The notes under the pieces are model-generated. The model did not search any database. It was not told the origin of the DNA and saw only the letters and a program-made list of their open reading frames with translations. The position numbers were made by a program, and so were the translations under genes. 64,000 nucleotides of DNA from Monosporascus cannonballus (Eukaryota; Ascomycota; Sordariomycetes; Xylariales), in NCBI GenBank assembly GCA_004154925.1, contig QJNS01000192.1, positions 62,001 through 126,000 on the forward strand, given 5' to 3'. Of the stretch, positions 1 through 14,237 are shown one piece after another; the first letter of the stretch is position 1, and every line of letters begins with the position of its first letter.

Positions 1-1111
1 TTATATTAATACTTTTATATTTTATTGTTACTTTGATATTTACGGATACGAAAAAACTTAATTTAAAAATATTTAACCATATAATTGCCGGATAATATAA
101 TTATATTATTTTTAATTTTAAATAAATATCGAATAATTAATTCCAGATTATTATATTAAATCTTATTTTCGAATAACGATATAATCTGGTTATTATTAAC
201 GAAATATATTTATTATTAAAATAAAAAACCTCCGGCTTAAATATATTAATATTTATAATTTACGTTTTATTTTTTAGATATATATATTAAATTATATATA
301 TAATAATTATTCGTAGTATTATAAAAATAATTATAACATATAACGGTTTTCGTTAAATTAACGGTTTAAATAAATATGGCTATAAAATAAAAATCCGGCG
401 TTTTAATATTAATCGTACCGAAATCGATATTATTATTTTTCTTATACTTAAAAATTAACGTTCGAATTAAAAATATTTAAATTTTTTAATACTTAATATA
501 TCCGGATTATTAAGTAATATTTCTTTAATTTAATTTAATAACTTACTTTTTATTATTAAAATTATTATTTATATTAATAATAAAGCGAAAATTATAGATA
601 TCCGTAATTACCTAATTAAAACTATAATAAACTGAGGGTATTTGTTAAAACTTATAAAAAAAAACTATTAAGTTTTATAGCTCCGAAATACTTTACGAAA
701 ATTAAATTCGCATATATAATAACTTAAAGAAATTGGATAGTTTTATCCGTATCGTTATATCCATTATTGCTCTTAAATTAAGCATAGATATTTCAAATAT
801 TAATTAAGTAATATAATGGAATATATCGTAAAGCTTTTCGATTAAAAATTTATAATAATGATTTAATCGAACAGTTCGTAATTATAAGCGATTAAATATA
901 ATTAATGATAGACAAAATATATTATTTGCATTTTATTAAACGTTTAATAAGTATGGAATTAAGTTATCTATTTTAAAAAAGGTTAAAATAGCGAAAACGA
1001 TCTAGGCCCGATAAACCAAAAACCGTATTACTTATAAGAACATAAAGGCCGTAATGGAAAATAACATAACAAACTCGGATAATAAAAAGGATAATACGTA
1101 ATTTATTATTA

Positions 1112-1322
1112 CCTCAGCTAGCTCAGGCCTTTCTGGCTCGTTTTTTCAATTTCTTCAAAGTTACTTAAGTATCGCTCTATAACGCTAAATATTAACCAAT
1201 GAAATCTCAAATCCCCGTAACGAGCCAACGAGGCCTAAGTTGTAATTGCGTAAAAACGGCTTCGTTTGGTATATTTGCTTTTTTAAAAAAAAATCCGTAA
1301 TAATTTAATAACAAAATTTTTT

Positions 1323-1355
<33 letters not shown>

Positions 1356-1560
1356 CGTTATTTTTGTTATAGCTTATTATTAATACTATTTTAGTTTTAA
1401 TCAGAACCTAATTGCCATTTTTAAACTTTAACGCGTATAATAGCTGCAATTCGAACCCGTTACGTTATTATCCCCTCTTTTAGAATATGATAAATTCGAA
1501 TTCTCTTAATTTTACCGAGCCACGCCCTTAAAACAGAACATACGTACGCGTACTTTGAAT
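1112..1560 (-). repeat. SINE-like or terminal inverted repeat with tRNA-like head, copy A
   Basis: On the minus strand this repeat starts near 1,560 and ends at 1,112 with CTGAGCTAGCTGAGG. Its head (about 1,528 down to 1,435) looks like a tRNA: an A-box-like GGCGTGGCTCGGTAAA (1,527-1,512) and a B-box-like GGGTTCGAATTGC (1,457-1,445) about 55 nt apart. The body holds a (TA)n microsatellite at 1,327-1,355. An inverted partner lies at 11,885-12,336. A tRNA-head SINE inserted twice in opposite directions, or the long terminal inverted repeats of an element of about 11.2 kb, would both explain it. A dinucleotide TA abuts both outer ends. Confidence 0.65.
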
Positions 1561-2099
1561 TTCTAGTATTAACATAAAAAAATTAACATAACGTTTAAAA
1601 ATTTTATTCGTAATTAAATTCTTTATAACGATTTAGGCCAAGTTACTAATTCGACCGCTCGGATTAGCCGATTAATTAATGTATTAAAAAAAAAACCAAG
1701 TACGCGAACGGCTGTTAATATGCGAAAGTTAGCAGGAATTTTTATTTCCAGCTAATCAGGACCTCGTTATACACAAATACTATAATATATTATACGAGGA
1801 GCTTATAATTCTCGTAAAAGGGCCTGGATTTCGCCGCCCGCCGGAGAAATTATCACTCGAAATTAACGTAATTCATACCACTTTGGACAAGGGTTAACGC
1901 TTTATAAAAGTGTTTGCCCTTAACTAATTCAAGCTTTTAAACTAGGTGGTTACGGATATTTATGGTTTTCGCTCTGCTATTAACATAAATAATAATCTTA
2001 ATAATAAAACGCAAGCTATTAAGTTAGACTAGGAGGATATTACTTAATAACCCAGATATATTAATTATCAGGAAATTTAAATACCTTTAATTCGAACGT

Positions 2100-3490
2100 T
2101 AACTTTTGAATATAAACAAAATAACAATATCGATTTCGAAACGATTAATATTAAAATATCGGACGTCCGCCTTATAATCATATTTAATTAAATTATCGAT
2201 TTAACTAAAACTGCTATATTTCGCGATTTTTTCTTTATAATATTACTAATAATTACTATATACGTAAATTAATATATATAAGCAAAAAAATACAACATAA
2301 ATTACGGATATTATTATATTTAAGCCGGAAATATTTTGATTTAATAATAAATATATTTTGTCGATAACAATTAAATTATATCGTTATTCGAAAATAAAAT
2401 TTAATATGGCAAACTGAAATTAATCGTTCGATATTTATTTAGGATTAAAAATAATATACTTATATTATCCGTTAATTATATAATTAAATATTTTTAAATT
2501 AAAGCGTTTTTATATTCGCAAATATTAAAATAAAAATAAAATATAAAATTATTAATATAAAAATTTATAATTTTTTTGCCAACTTAATTAATAATATAAC
2601 TTAAAAAATAATTAAATTAATTATTAATAATAAAAATTTAATAATTAAAAACTTTTTAAAACTTATTTTAATAATAAAAAAATATTAACTTTTTCGAAAA
2701 CCAGATTATATATTATATTAACTTATTTTTTCCGTAAAATACGGCCTTATCTGCCAAACATAATACTTAATATAAAGCGAATAAATTAACGGTATAAAAT
2801 TTCCATAAGGTTATCGGCCATATATATAATATTAGCATATAAGTTAATTATATTTATATCGGCAAAAAACTAATAAAGATATTAAATAAAAATAAACGTT
2901 TTATTTTAAATAATTAAATATTCGAAAATTTAAAGTATTTATTTTAACGTTTTAAATATATTATCCGTATTTAATTAATTTAAATATTTATATTTCGAAA
3001 TTTATTACGAATAACTTTAAGCTTAATATATTATTATTTTAATTTATAACGTTATATTATTATTATATTAGCTTAAAAAATAAAAATAATTATAATATAT
3101 ATTACTCGGAATTTTACATTACTTTTTATTATAATAATTTATATTTTATATTAACTATAATTATTATTATATTAACAAATAAAAATTTTAATTTTACCTT
3201 AAATTATATAAATTAAAATATTAAAAGTTTTATAATTAATATATATTGCCAAAATTAATATTAATAATTTTTGCAAATTTATATAAAAACGTATTAAATA
3301 AAACGAAAAAATTATAATTTGTTATTAAACCCTATTTTGGAGGTTTTATTATTTTTATGGGTATTATTCTTAAAAGAATTTAGCTAATATATTAAACCTT
3401 TAACAGATATTTCTTGATCAAAAGCTATAGTTATAGCTATGGCTGCTGCGCCATAGACGCAGCTACAACCTCCAAAATGGGGTTTTAATC
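2100..3490 (+). repeat. Unclassified dispersed repeat R, copy 1
   Basis: This block aligns by eye with 26,850-28,100 in the same orientation, sharing for example the runs around 2,740-2,900 and 27,350-27,500 (both contain GCGAATAAATTAACGG), with differences that are mainly RIP-type transitions. Its right end (3,325-3,488) is a 164-nt segment bounded by near-perfect inverted repeats, ATTTTGGAGGTT at the left and AACCTCCAAAAT at the right, with a hairpin-forming interior rich in GCTATAG/CTATAGC. A further partial copy of the terminus starts at 3,588 (CCTCCGAAATGGAG). I could not assign the block to a transposon class; no transposase or reverse transcriptase motif was recognised. Confidence 0.6.
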
Positions 3491-6400
3491 AAGATGAGGT
3501 AAATTTATTGCGAATAATCTCGATCAGAACGAAATAATTATCAAATTTTAATTTTAACTTTCGGCCGGCCAAGATATTACCCGTAAACCTCCGAAATGGA
3601 GTAATTTTAATTTGCAGTATCGAATAAAGATAAGGCCTTAATAATACGCATTATTTAATAACAAATATATGCATAAGGTAATTTTGGCATATTTAAAAAA
3701 AGATAAAGTTATTATGCTAAAAAAGGACCATATTAACCTAATTCCGGCTAAACCTTATTATAATATATATATGCTTAATTTTTTTTTATATATCCGAATC
3801 TTTAAATTCGAAAATATTTAAATAAAAATAATCAAAAGGCGGTTCGGTAAAGGCGGCTATTTAGGAAATAATAAAGTCCTAATATAAATAACGGGCGAAC
3901 GAATTATTTTTTATGCGGTTGTTTCCGTTTGACGATAAAAAAGCAAAATAAATATTTATTTCTATTAAATTTAAACGGTTTTTACATAATAAATTCCCGA
4001 ATAAATTAAACGAAATTAAAAATTCATATTTAATTTAAAAAATAATCGAATTAATTAAGGTAATCCTTAATTTTAATAAATAGTAATATTAGAATATTTT
4101 AAAAACCCGTTAATTTTCTGCGTTATATATAATATACGAAAAAGTTTTATATTCGATTTTATAAAAAATATAAGTAATTTTTCGTAAACGGCAGAATTCG
4201 TTTAATTAGAAATAACGGTATTATATTTTTATGCTGTAAATTAATTTATATAAGTTACGGATTTTTATTACGTTATAAATTTAACAAATATCAGAAAAAA
4301 TTATAAAGTTGTTTAAGTTGCGCCCCGTTTTAATTAAAGTATACCGTATATAATTGTTCGGTTTAAATTAATAATTAACGGTTTAACAGTAATCCTAATA
4401 ATTTAAATATCAAATTGATATATAATTTATACGTTTTTACGATTTGAAATTATAATTTCGATTATGGTAATACCTCTATTTATGTATGTAATTCGTAATA
4501 TATTAAGTAATTTTAATTCAAAACTTATTTTGTTTCTTTTATTTATAACGTTAGCGTAAAGCCTATTGTTTTTAAATATTTTTAATTTTTTAGCTCCATT
4601 TTCGTTATCGTATTTATATTGCATAATTCGTTTATTTTTATATCGTTACCGAAATCGTCGGCGTTACCAGAACGTAATAATCCATAACCCGACGTTATAA
4701 ATAATATATTGGAAAAAAAATCGAAATAATAATCCTTATCGAAATTAAAAAATCGCGCGTTAAGAATAAATAATATTTATTAAATAATAATATTAATAGC
4801 AAATTAAAAAATAATTGCAACATTAGGTTAAAAATTAAAAAACGAAATTCTGCCGGTTTTAATTAAGGCTAATAACAAAAAATGCGTTCAGTTTCGATAC
4901 GGCGTTACGGTCGTAAAACGTAATAACTGTAAATATTTATATAATATTATTTAAAGCTATTAATATATTATTTATTTATTAAATTCGTTATTTTTATTAA
5001 ATATTAATTCGTTTTAATCCAAATTAATTATATATCGTAATAAATATATAATAAATTGTTTTAACTGAGAAAATTAACGATATTTTGTATTATGCGATTT
5101 GAATTGTAATTTATTATAATTATTAACAAATTATTTTTTAATTTATAGCTTTTTATTTACGACGCCAGATTAAAAAATTTTAAATTTTATTTTCCGGGTT
5201 TTTTGTCGAATTTATTTTATTAGTTCTTAAAATATTTTTATCTTTTTTAACCTTTAAGATATTTTAATTCGGGTTAAATAACTGGAGTAAAAAATTGATT
5301 ATATGGATAAATTAATAATATGGATAATTTTTCGCTAATATGAAGAAAGTTATTTTTTCGTTATTAATATAATTATTTTAACGTCCGTTTTTTTTAAAAT
5401 ATTAATTCGAAATATTTAAAATTTCGGATTTGTAATAAATCTTTATTAATTACGTTTTATAACTTTATTTTTTTATAACTCAAATTAATATCTGTTAACG
5501 TATAGTTTTAATTAATATTTTTCGAAATCGTTTATATATTTTATTATTATTTTGTTAAAAAGTTGGATAATTATATTGTTTTCGAATTAAGGTTTTTTAA
5601 TTTTTTAATAAAGGTTAACGGCCGGATTTAGCTTTTTTTCCCTTATCGTATTTTCCCTTTATCGACATAATTAGGTTTTTAATTAATTTTAAAAAAAAAT
5701 TTATATTGAAATTTTATATAAATATAATAACAGTCGGATATTTCGAGTAATTGCCGAAATCTTTAATATTAATATCAAATATACTGTAATATTTAAAAAT
5801 CTAATTTTTATTTAAGGTTATTTACTTGGTAACTAATTATATAAAATTGCGGATTTGTTTTTTATTTAGCATTATAAAAATAACGTCTATATAATATATA
5901 TTATAAAATATATCGCGGTTTTATATTTTTCCTGATCGGAATTATAAAATTATTATATTTTTAATATTATTTATATTATATAAATCGTTATTAATTATAA
6001 ATTTTCGAAAATAGCTAATAGTTCGAATTATACGGTTTTTTAAAAAAATATATGCCAATTAAATTTATAATATAGAAAACGTTTATTTTGCAATTTTAAA
6101 AACTTATTATCCAATAATTCGTATTATCTGTATGGATAATTTAATTATTATATTCTGGTATAAGGAAAAAAACAAGTAATATTATATATTATTTAACAGT
6201 TTTTTCGAGAATTAATAAATATAAGGTTTAAAAATTATTAAAATATATAAATACATTTTTTATTAATCTTTTTTAAGTTATATATATAATCGAGGTCTCG
6301 GAATATTTATTTAAATATTATTCCGAAATTATCGTAAAGAAAATATATATTAATATATATATAACGGTAAATAACTTATGTTTTTTGGTATATAATAATA

Positions 6401-7520
6401 AAATCCATTTTATAAATACCATATAATATTAGAACTTAATCGAATAATTATTTAATTTAAGAAAAATTTATTTTATAAGTTAAACCAAAATTTAGAAAAA
6501 TGGTATGTATAATAAGAAATAAAGTACAGAAAATAACGTTATAATTAATATAATTCGTATTAAAAATTAACTTAATATCCTTAGGATTTTTATATACGTT
6601 TTAATTTTTTATTACATCGTTATATATTTCTTAAATATAATTACCGTATTTTGCTTTATTAAATAACGATAATATTATTATAATAATTATATAATATTAA
6701 ATATATATAAATACGTAGTGATAATTAAAACGAATTAATAATATTAAAAATTTACTAATATAAATTCGGTTTAATTAAAACTAGAAATATAAATAAAAAA
6801 TATAAAATATAGTAAATAAAGTAAAGTTCGTATATTAAATAATTACCGAATATATTATTAATATTAATAAGAAATTTATAAGGATTCATAATTTACGAAT
6901 AAAACTTATAAATAATTAATAAATTATAAAAATATTTTAAAATAATATATATAATTAAAATAAAAAAATATATAAACTTTAGAATTATATAATTATAAAT
7001 ATGTAAATTAATAAATTTATTTAACTTGCTAAATATAAATAAAAAAATTCACGTTACTTTTTTTATAACGAAAAAATAATATATAAAAAAACTTAATAAC
7101 TATATATAAATTATATAAGGTTTATACATTATTATAAATTATTTATTATAATTTATAAAATTATTTTAATTAAACATATATTAAATATTCTTATAATGAT
7201 TTAATATATAATTAATATTATTTATTTAATTGTAATTTCTTAGAATTTCTAATATTTGTTATATTTTAATATATAAAATTACGTTATTTACGATATAATA
7301 ATTATTAAGTAATTTTTTTTTACTTAATTCTCGAAATCTATATTATAATATATATCTTTATATATTCTATAATATTATAAAGGGTAAATAAATTTCTTGC
7401 CGATATAAAAAAAGCAATTTCCGTTATAGCTTTTAATAATATATTTCGAACAAACTCAAAAAACCTTATTTGCCCGGTTAAAAAAATTACATTCGTTAAT
7501 AATAGCTTTGAAAAATAACT
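3491..7520. other. Decayed AT-rich DNA, nothing recognisable
   Basis: Apart from a partial terminus of repeat R near 3,588-3,612, this stretch holds only short stop-riddled frames. The longest is 65 codons at 4,427-4,624 on the minus strand, low-complexity and not resembling a known protein. It lies between the inverted SINE-like repeats, so it may be the interior of a larger element or a pile of older insertions. I see no RNA gene or regulatory structure in it. Confidence 0.5.
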
Positions 7521-7690
7521 TACCCCTAAAAAATAACCTTAAAAACGGGTAATAAGTTCTCGGACTAAAAAACAGCTGGAACAGGTATCAAAATAAGAAT
7601 AATCTGCTCTTAAAAAATAGCCTTAAGAACAAATAATAAAATCTCTGATTAAAAAACAGCCGGAACCGGTATTAAAATAATTTATAATAA
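7521..7690 (+). repeat. Degenerate tandem duplication of about 85 bp
   Basis: Two adjacent units, about 7,521-7,605 and 7,606-7,690, share the same order of short blocks: a run of CTTAAAAAATA, a CCTTAA block, an AATAA block, then CTAAAAAACAGC and a GGAAC..GGTAT..AAAATAA ending. Differences are mainly transitions. If it was once coding it would be a repeat of roughly 28 residues, but stops interrupt every frame. Its parent element is unknown. Confidence 0.5.
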
Positions 7691-10600
7691 GGCGAAACCG
7701 ATAACGTAATCCCGATTAAGGTATTTTCGTATTAACCAAATAATATTTAACTATTTTAAAATATAAGATATTTTTTACGAAAAATACATATTATACGTAG
7801 CCGATTTCAAATATTAGATATATGTTATAAAGTTATATTAATATGGCGAAAAATTGGAAAAAAATAATCATCTTACGTTTTAGTACTAAATCAAATATAT
7901 ATTAATTAGAAAAATTTTACGATTATTAAAAATGGTTTATATTATAAATAGGACTTTTTATTACGAAAAAATACGGTATTAATATAAATATTAAATACTA
8001 ATAATATAATTTAAGATATTTTCCATAATAATAACCGGCAGAACAAAATTTACATTATAACGAATTATACCAACTATATAAATTATTAAATATTAAGTTA
8101 AATACGAATTTTCGATTAATTATAGCTTTTGTAATTTAACGAAAAATTTATATAAATCAGGTATTATATAAATATTACGAAAAAAGTTTATAATTTTATA
8201 AATTAAGCTACCTAGCTAAAAATATATATTATATAAATATTTTATAAATATTATAATTTACGGAATTTTACAGATAATAAATATATAAATTACGCATAAA
8301 ATGCAGTAAAAAATATTTATACGTAATTCTCAAATATTCGGCATTATTATATGATCCGAATAAAAATTTCTAAAGGAATTTAAATATAAATATTACGCTT
8401 AAAACGAACAAAACTTTAGAACTCGAAAACGTAAAAAAAATTATTAATATATAGGTTATAATAATATACGAAAAAAGGTAAAACAGAAGGAAAAAATCTT
8501 AAAAAATATTTAAAAATATTAATTACTAAGTTAATTATAAACAATATATATAAGTTAACCCGAAATTATACGTTATATTTAGTTATAAACAATATAATAT
8601 TTTTATACGACCTTACAAAAAATAAAATATTTAAATAAGATATAATTAATTAAAATTACGTAAATTATAAATTTAATTACTTATATTAATTTTGTTAATA
8701 ATTATACTACCTATAATATTATAAAATATCATTTTTTATCCGTAGTTTTATTACCAAAAATAAATAAATTATATTAATATAACAATTAAATAATTATAAT
8801 AATATATAAAATAATTCCGAAATTAATTCATTAGGATTACGCAAATAATAAAATTATATTAATATTAAAATTATAATATAAATACTATATTATTTATAAA
8901 AAAGTATAAAATAATAAAAAGGTAAAGGATTATATTAATAATTCGTTTTCGTTTAATAAATTTTTATTTTACTTATTTAACGATAAAAATAATAATAACG
9001 GACCGCTTTAATTAAGACCATTAATTAAATTATTAATAATTTGTACTATAAAATCATAAATTTCTTTCGTATATAAGATATTACGGTTATCCGGAACCAA
9101 ATTATTCTTAATAAATTCGGTATTAAAAACTTCTTAAGCAATTATATTAAGGCCATGTATAAGTTAATTTTCGTTTTTTGCTATATCCAATTAATTAAGC
9201 TTATTTACGTCATTATTAATAAGTACGATATTATTAAAATTAATAAAATTAATCTTTATATTTTTACGGCTCGCGGCCAAATATTTTCGGAATCTCAGCC
9301 GTCCTTTTTAATCCGAGACGGATATCTTTTAATAGCCAGAAATTTCGAATAACGTAGCGCTTATTTTGTAAAAAATATAACGGGCATAAAATTCGCGTTA
9401 TAAAAACATATAATGCTTAATTAAAAACGAATTTCGAAAAAAAAAATATTAACGTTATATATATTATTTTTCGACCGGCGAAATTTGCTAATAAGCCATA
9501 GATTATAATATTCGCCCTTTCGATTAAATACTTTTTATATTTTTTCCTTAGATTTTGTCGAAACCAGACTTAATACTACAATCAAATTAATAAATATTTA
9601 ATTTAATATTACAAAACGTAATATCTAATAACAATAAAATATTTTTTACCGTAATTAAATTAACAGGCCCCATAAAAATTATAATATCGGTATTAATTAC
9701 TTAATATAAATAATGTTATTATATTTTATAATATACGAAAAATATAAATAAATCTAGGCTTTTTAAAAAAACAATAACTTTAAAAGTTTTTAACGATAAA
9801 AATAATGTTAATTAATAGTTAATTATTATTTTTAATAAGGTTAAAAAATTTTCGCCTATAAAATATCGGCCGTATTAAAAATATTTCCGGTCCCGTAATT
9901 ATTTAATAAAAAACCTTATTCGATACGTTTTGATTAAAACTGTACCACTTAAAAAACAATATAAATAAGTTATATTCCCAAGTTAAAAAATAAAATATTT
10001 TCGAATTATCCGTTAAATTATTTATGTTATCAAATAACATATTATTAATAAATAATAACAAAAGAATTTTATCAAAAAATCTCTATTTATTAACGCGTTT
10101 TAATTAAAACCTCGTAATATTTTCCTTATTTATCCGATACGATCAAAATACTTAAAAACCATATTATGCGTAATAGATTTAAATTCGGTAACAGTTAACC
10201 AAAAACATATATATTTTATAAATTCGGTAAATTTGGTTTTCGAAAAAAAGTTTTTAATCGAGATATTCCGGGAAACTCCATATACGTTAAATGTTTTTGT
10301 TATAAATAATTCGTATTAAATACGTAACTTTTGCAAAAATAACGCGAATATACAAATATTATACATATAAAAGATAAAAAACTCGAAAAGGTAAAATTTC
10401 GGTAGTTTGTTATATAATTACGTTATTTTATTTAAAAATTAACAATTCGCTTTTAAAATTATTTATATTTTATGCGTTTCGGTTATATTATCGGGTTAAT
10501 AAGTACGTATAAGTATAAATAGAAAATTTATTTATATATGGAATAAAGCAGAAATAAAAAGAAATTACCGTTTTTTATCGTATAAATCGGTTACTTCGAT

Positions 10601-11884
10601 TTAATTAGCCTATATTTTCCGAATATAACTAAATTATTTTCTAATTTTTATAGATAAGATAAAAACGTTCCGAAAACCGATAAAAAATTTTTAAAATTTA
10701 TATATCCTTTAAAAAAGTTTTTGATAAACGTTATAAGTACCGTCGATAATATCTTTATTTTCGTTAATTGTATTTAACGAAATCGAACGGTACTTATTAT
10801 ACGGAATACGTTTTAATTTAAGAAAACCTGAAAACTTTTATTTATTATATTTATAAAACGTATTAACAAAAATAAGAAATAAAGTCCGGATAATTTTAAT
10901 TACAAATTAATAAAAAATATTAGGCGGTATTAAATATTATTATAACGTTTTATAAACTTATTTTATTTTCTAATATTAATTAAGCCGAAATATAAATTAC
11001 TTTAAATTTTTTTTAAAAAAAATAACTATAATAACGGATAAAGGCAGTAATAATATTCCGCATAACGATATTATATCGAAATATTATATAACGAATATAA
11101 TTTTAAATATTATAATTATTATATTAAAATATAATATTGCCTTATTATATTTAATTATAAAATATAGCTTATTTTAATTAGAACTATATAATTATAAGAA
11201 ATTAATGCGGTTACTTTAACTTTTTTTATTAACCGAATTACATTTTTATTTAACGCATAATAATTTTCGCAAATATCTAGCTTTTTTCATATATTAATAT
11301 TATTCGGTAATAAATTCGAAAATAATAAAATTTTACTTAATACATAAAGTAAATAATTATAGTTAATTTGAAATTTATTTTAACAATAATAATTAATAGC
11401 ATAAAAATATATATATACAAAAATATCCGGATCGTTATTATTACGAAATTACTTCGTTTTTTGTTTTATATTATACGATTATTTTTTTTCCCTAAAATAT
11501 AGAATTATTTGGTTTAAAAATTTAAATTAATTAAGGGTAAACATTTTTACAAAATATTAACCTTTATTTAAGATAATATAGATTATTTTAATTTTAACTA
11601 TTGTTTTTCCTGTAAGCGACGAAATTTAAGCCTTTTTATGAAAATTATATATTTTCCATATAATATATTATGACATTTACGTATAACTGGATTTTAATTA
11701 ATTAAAATTAAATTTTTTATTAACTTTTATATATTAATAGTTTTTTGTAAATTTATTTTTACAAATATTAATTAATCGGTTAATCCGAATAATTAAATTA
11801 ATAACTTAATTTAAATCGTTATAAAAAATCTAATTACGAATAAATATTTTAAAGGTTATATTAATTTTTTTATATTAATGCTAA
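7691..11884. other. Decayed AT-rich DNA with short stop-bounded frames
   Basis: No protein family was recognised. A 65-codon frame at 9,155-9,352 on the plus strand has a less biased end (residues ARGQIFSESQPSFLIRDG) and may be a remnant of a mobile-element protein, but I cannot say which. The rest is low-complexity AT-rich sequence with RIP-like dinucleotide use. It sits inside the 11.2-kb interval bounded by the inverted SINE-like repeats. Confidence 0.45.
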
Positions 11885-12336
11885 AAGTTTAAGATATACG
11901 TACGTATATTTTATTTTCAGGGCATGACCCGATAAAACTGACAGAATTTGACTTTATCGTATTTTTAAAAAAAAGAATAATAATGTAACGGGTTCGGGCT
12001 GTAATTATTATACGTGTTACGGTTTAAAAATAATAAATAGATTTTAATTAAAACCAAAATAATATTAATAATAAATTATGGCAGAAATAATAACATATAT
12101 ATATATATATATTTATAAAAAACGTTTTATTATTAAGTTATTACGGATTTTCGTTTTTTTAAAAAACCAAATATATTAAATAAAACCGTTTTTACGTAAT
12201 TATAACTTGGGCCTCGTTAGCTTGTTACGGGGATTTGGGATTTGATTGGTTAATATTTAGCGTTATGGAGCGGTACTTAAGTAACTTTAAAAAAATTAGA
12301 AAAACGAGCCAGAAAGGCCTGAGCTAGCTGAGGTAA
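11885..12336 (+). repeat. SINE-like or terminal inverted repeat with tRNA-like head, copy B
   Basis: This is the inverted partner of 1,112-1,560. Reading forward it begins with the tRNA-like head (A-box remnant GGCATGACCCGATAAA at about 11,920-11,935; B-box remnant ACGGGTTCGGGCTG near 11,988-12,001), continues through a (TA)n run at about 12,094-12,112, and ends with the same CTGAGCTAGCTGAGG. The two copies remain alignable over the whole 450 bp despite transitions. It abuts the truncated 5' side of the pogo/Fot1 remnant that starts at about 12,343. Confidence 0.65.
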
Positions 12337-12342
12337 AAAAAT

Positions 12343-13845
12343 ATAGCGAATTTGCTACTTGCGCAATACGATATGAAATGCGTCGGAATTAACTAGGTAT
12401 CCAATTTTATTAAACGGCAAAAAAAGCTTAAAACGTATTTAAATTAAAAAATAAATTACTAAAAGGTTTTATATAAAATGCTAAAAATATTTCGCAAACA
12501 ATTTACTCTTATTCGAGCTATAATTATTAAGTACAGTATTGCGAAAAAAATCTATAATTTTGATAAAATAAAGTTCTTAATAAGGCTTTTAATAACGTCA
12601 AATACAGTTATTACAAATGTTAAAAGGTATAAAAAATCTAAATAAGCCTAGCAGAAAAATCGAAAATATTTTATAATAATATAAGCAATTAATTTTTAAA
12701 GCTAAGTCTTGTTTTTATTTATTATCTCTATCGAGAAAAATTATTCTTTTTACTAGTTCGCTGATAACCTACTTTTATCCGACTAGAAATTTACTATAAG
12801 TGAAAACGGCTAGATAATAAATAAATTAGGTTTAAAATAAATTAAATATTTTCGATAAATATATTAAACCACGTATCAAAAGTTAAAAATATCTTTTTAT
12901 TTTTAGTAATTACAAAAGTTATTATTTAATTGAATTCGAAAAATATCATTAAATTAACGATATTATTTTACTTTATATATCTGCTTATTTTTTTATCGAT
13001 TTTAACTTTTTAATGTATCTTATTTTTTCTTATTAAAACGCGTATATTCGCTTTATATTAAAAGTCTTATACGACAATACGTTACCTATATTACTAAGGA
13101 AGATTTTATCGCCGGTTTTTATAACGTATTTAAGGCTACCATAACGTCGGATAATATCAAATCCGAATTCGCAAAAACTGAATTTATTTCACTTAATTCT
13201 AATAAGGTTCTTTTCGAACTTAAAGCTTTAATTATACTTATACCGACCGTTTCGCCGCCTATCTCTACCAATCTAGTATTTCTCTATTTACGAAAACCTC
13301 TAAAAGTATTACTGAAATAACTTAACGTGAATATTATTTGCAAAGAAAAATTAAAAACTACTAAAGTAGCTCGCTAATAAAAATGATTAAATCGGTAATT
13401 TTTTATTAAATAGTAATTTGTTATTTTTATACGAAAACTTTTTTTTCGAAAAAAAAGGTTATTTACGCAAAATGAACTATATTGTTAATAAACGTCGAAG
13501 GATTGAAAACAAACGTTTTTAAAAAGAAAAAAAAATACTTATTATAATAGAAGTACGAGCTTTTATAGCTACAAAAAAGGTAATAGTAAATAATTACAAC
13601 TAATAACAGCTAAAGATAATCGTCGCAAAAAGGTTTAAACGAAAAAACGGAAGTATAACGTTTGTAGCAAGCCCGGATATAATACGCGCATTTATGAAAA
13701 AGTTATTAAAACGTTTAGCGATTAAAACAATTTAATTAGTTTGAATTAATTTATGGCGTTATAAACAAGTTATTTAACTTTATTATCGAAAAGTGCTAAA
13801 AACTATCCGAAAAGCTTGTATTTTTAGAAAACTTGTATAGTACGA
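12343..13845 (+). mobile_element. pogo/Fot1-type transposase remnant, copy P1 (5'-truncated)
   Basis: Conceptual translation with stops gives the order expected of fungal pogo/Fot1 transposases (DDE superfamily, Tc1-mariner-like): the segment before the catalytic domain (VSNFIKRQKKLKT, about 12,395), the first catalytic block KYSIAKKIYNFDK around 12,530, the C-terminal segment EDFIAGFYNVFKATITSDN (13,100-13,160), a proline-rich PTVSPPIST, and a zinc-knuckle-like NVCSKPGYN near 13,660. The element lacks its N-terminal DNA-binding part because it starts abruptly next to the SINE-like repeat. A terminal inverted repeat remnant lies at about 13,790-13,845. Stops make it nonfunctional. Confidence 0.75.
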
Positions 13846-14237
13846 TAAAATCAATTATTATTAATAAAAAAATTTCAAAATAAATAATAATTATTTACGT
13901 AAGTTATAAAATATATTGTTATTATTTTCGAGTTTGTTATAAAATAATATCAACATATTTAAAAACTAAATATTTATAAACAATTTTAAAAGATTAAATA
14001 AAAATATAATTCGATTAAAAAAATTAAAATAATTTATGTGTTAATTTCAAAAATATTACAAAATAAAATAATTTTGTAAAATAATGTAAACATGTTTAAA
14101 ATTATTTAATATTTAATATTACTTTATAATTAATATTATTTGGAATTTATTTTTTAATATTATTTATAAGTTTTATTAATATAATAAATTAAAATTTCTG
14201 TAATTTTTTAACAATTAAAATATATATTACATAATAA

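Noticed and set aside
1327..1355. (TA)n run as a telomere or origin signal
   Set aside because: It is a simple microsatellite inside the SINE-like repeat and recurs in the inverted copy; no telomeric repeats are present.
4427..4624. 65-codon minus-strand frame in the AT block
   Set aside because: Low-complexity, AT-driven composition, no motif, and surrounded by stop-riddled DNA.
7521..7690. Possible CRISPR-like array
   Set aside because: Only two degenerate adjacent units without spacers, in a eukaryotic context.
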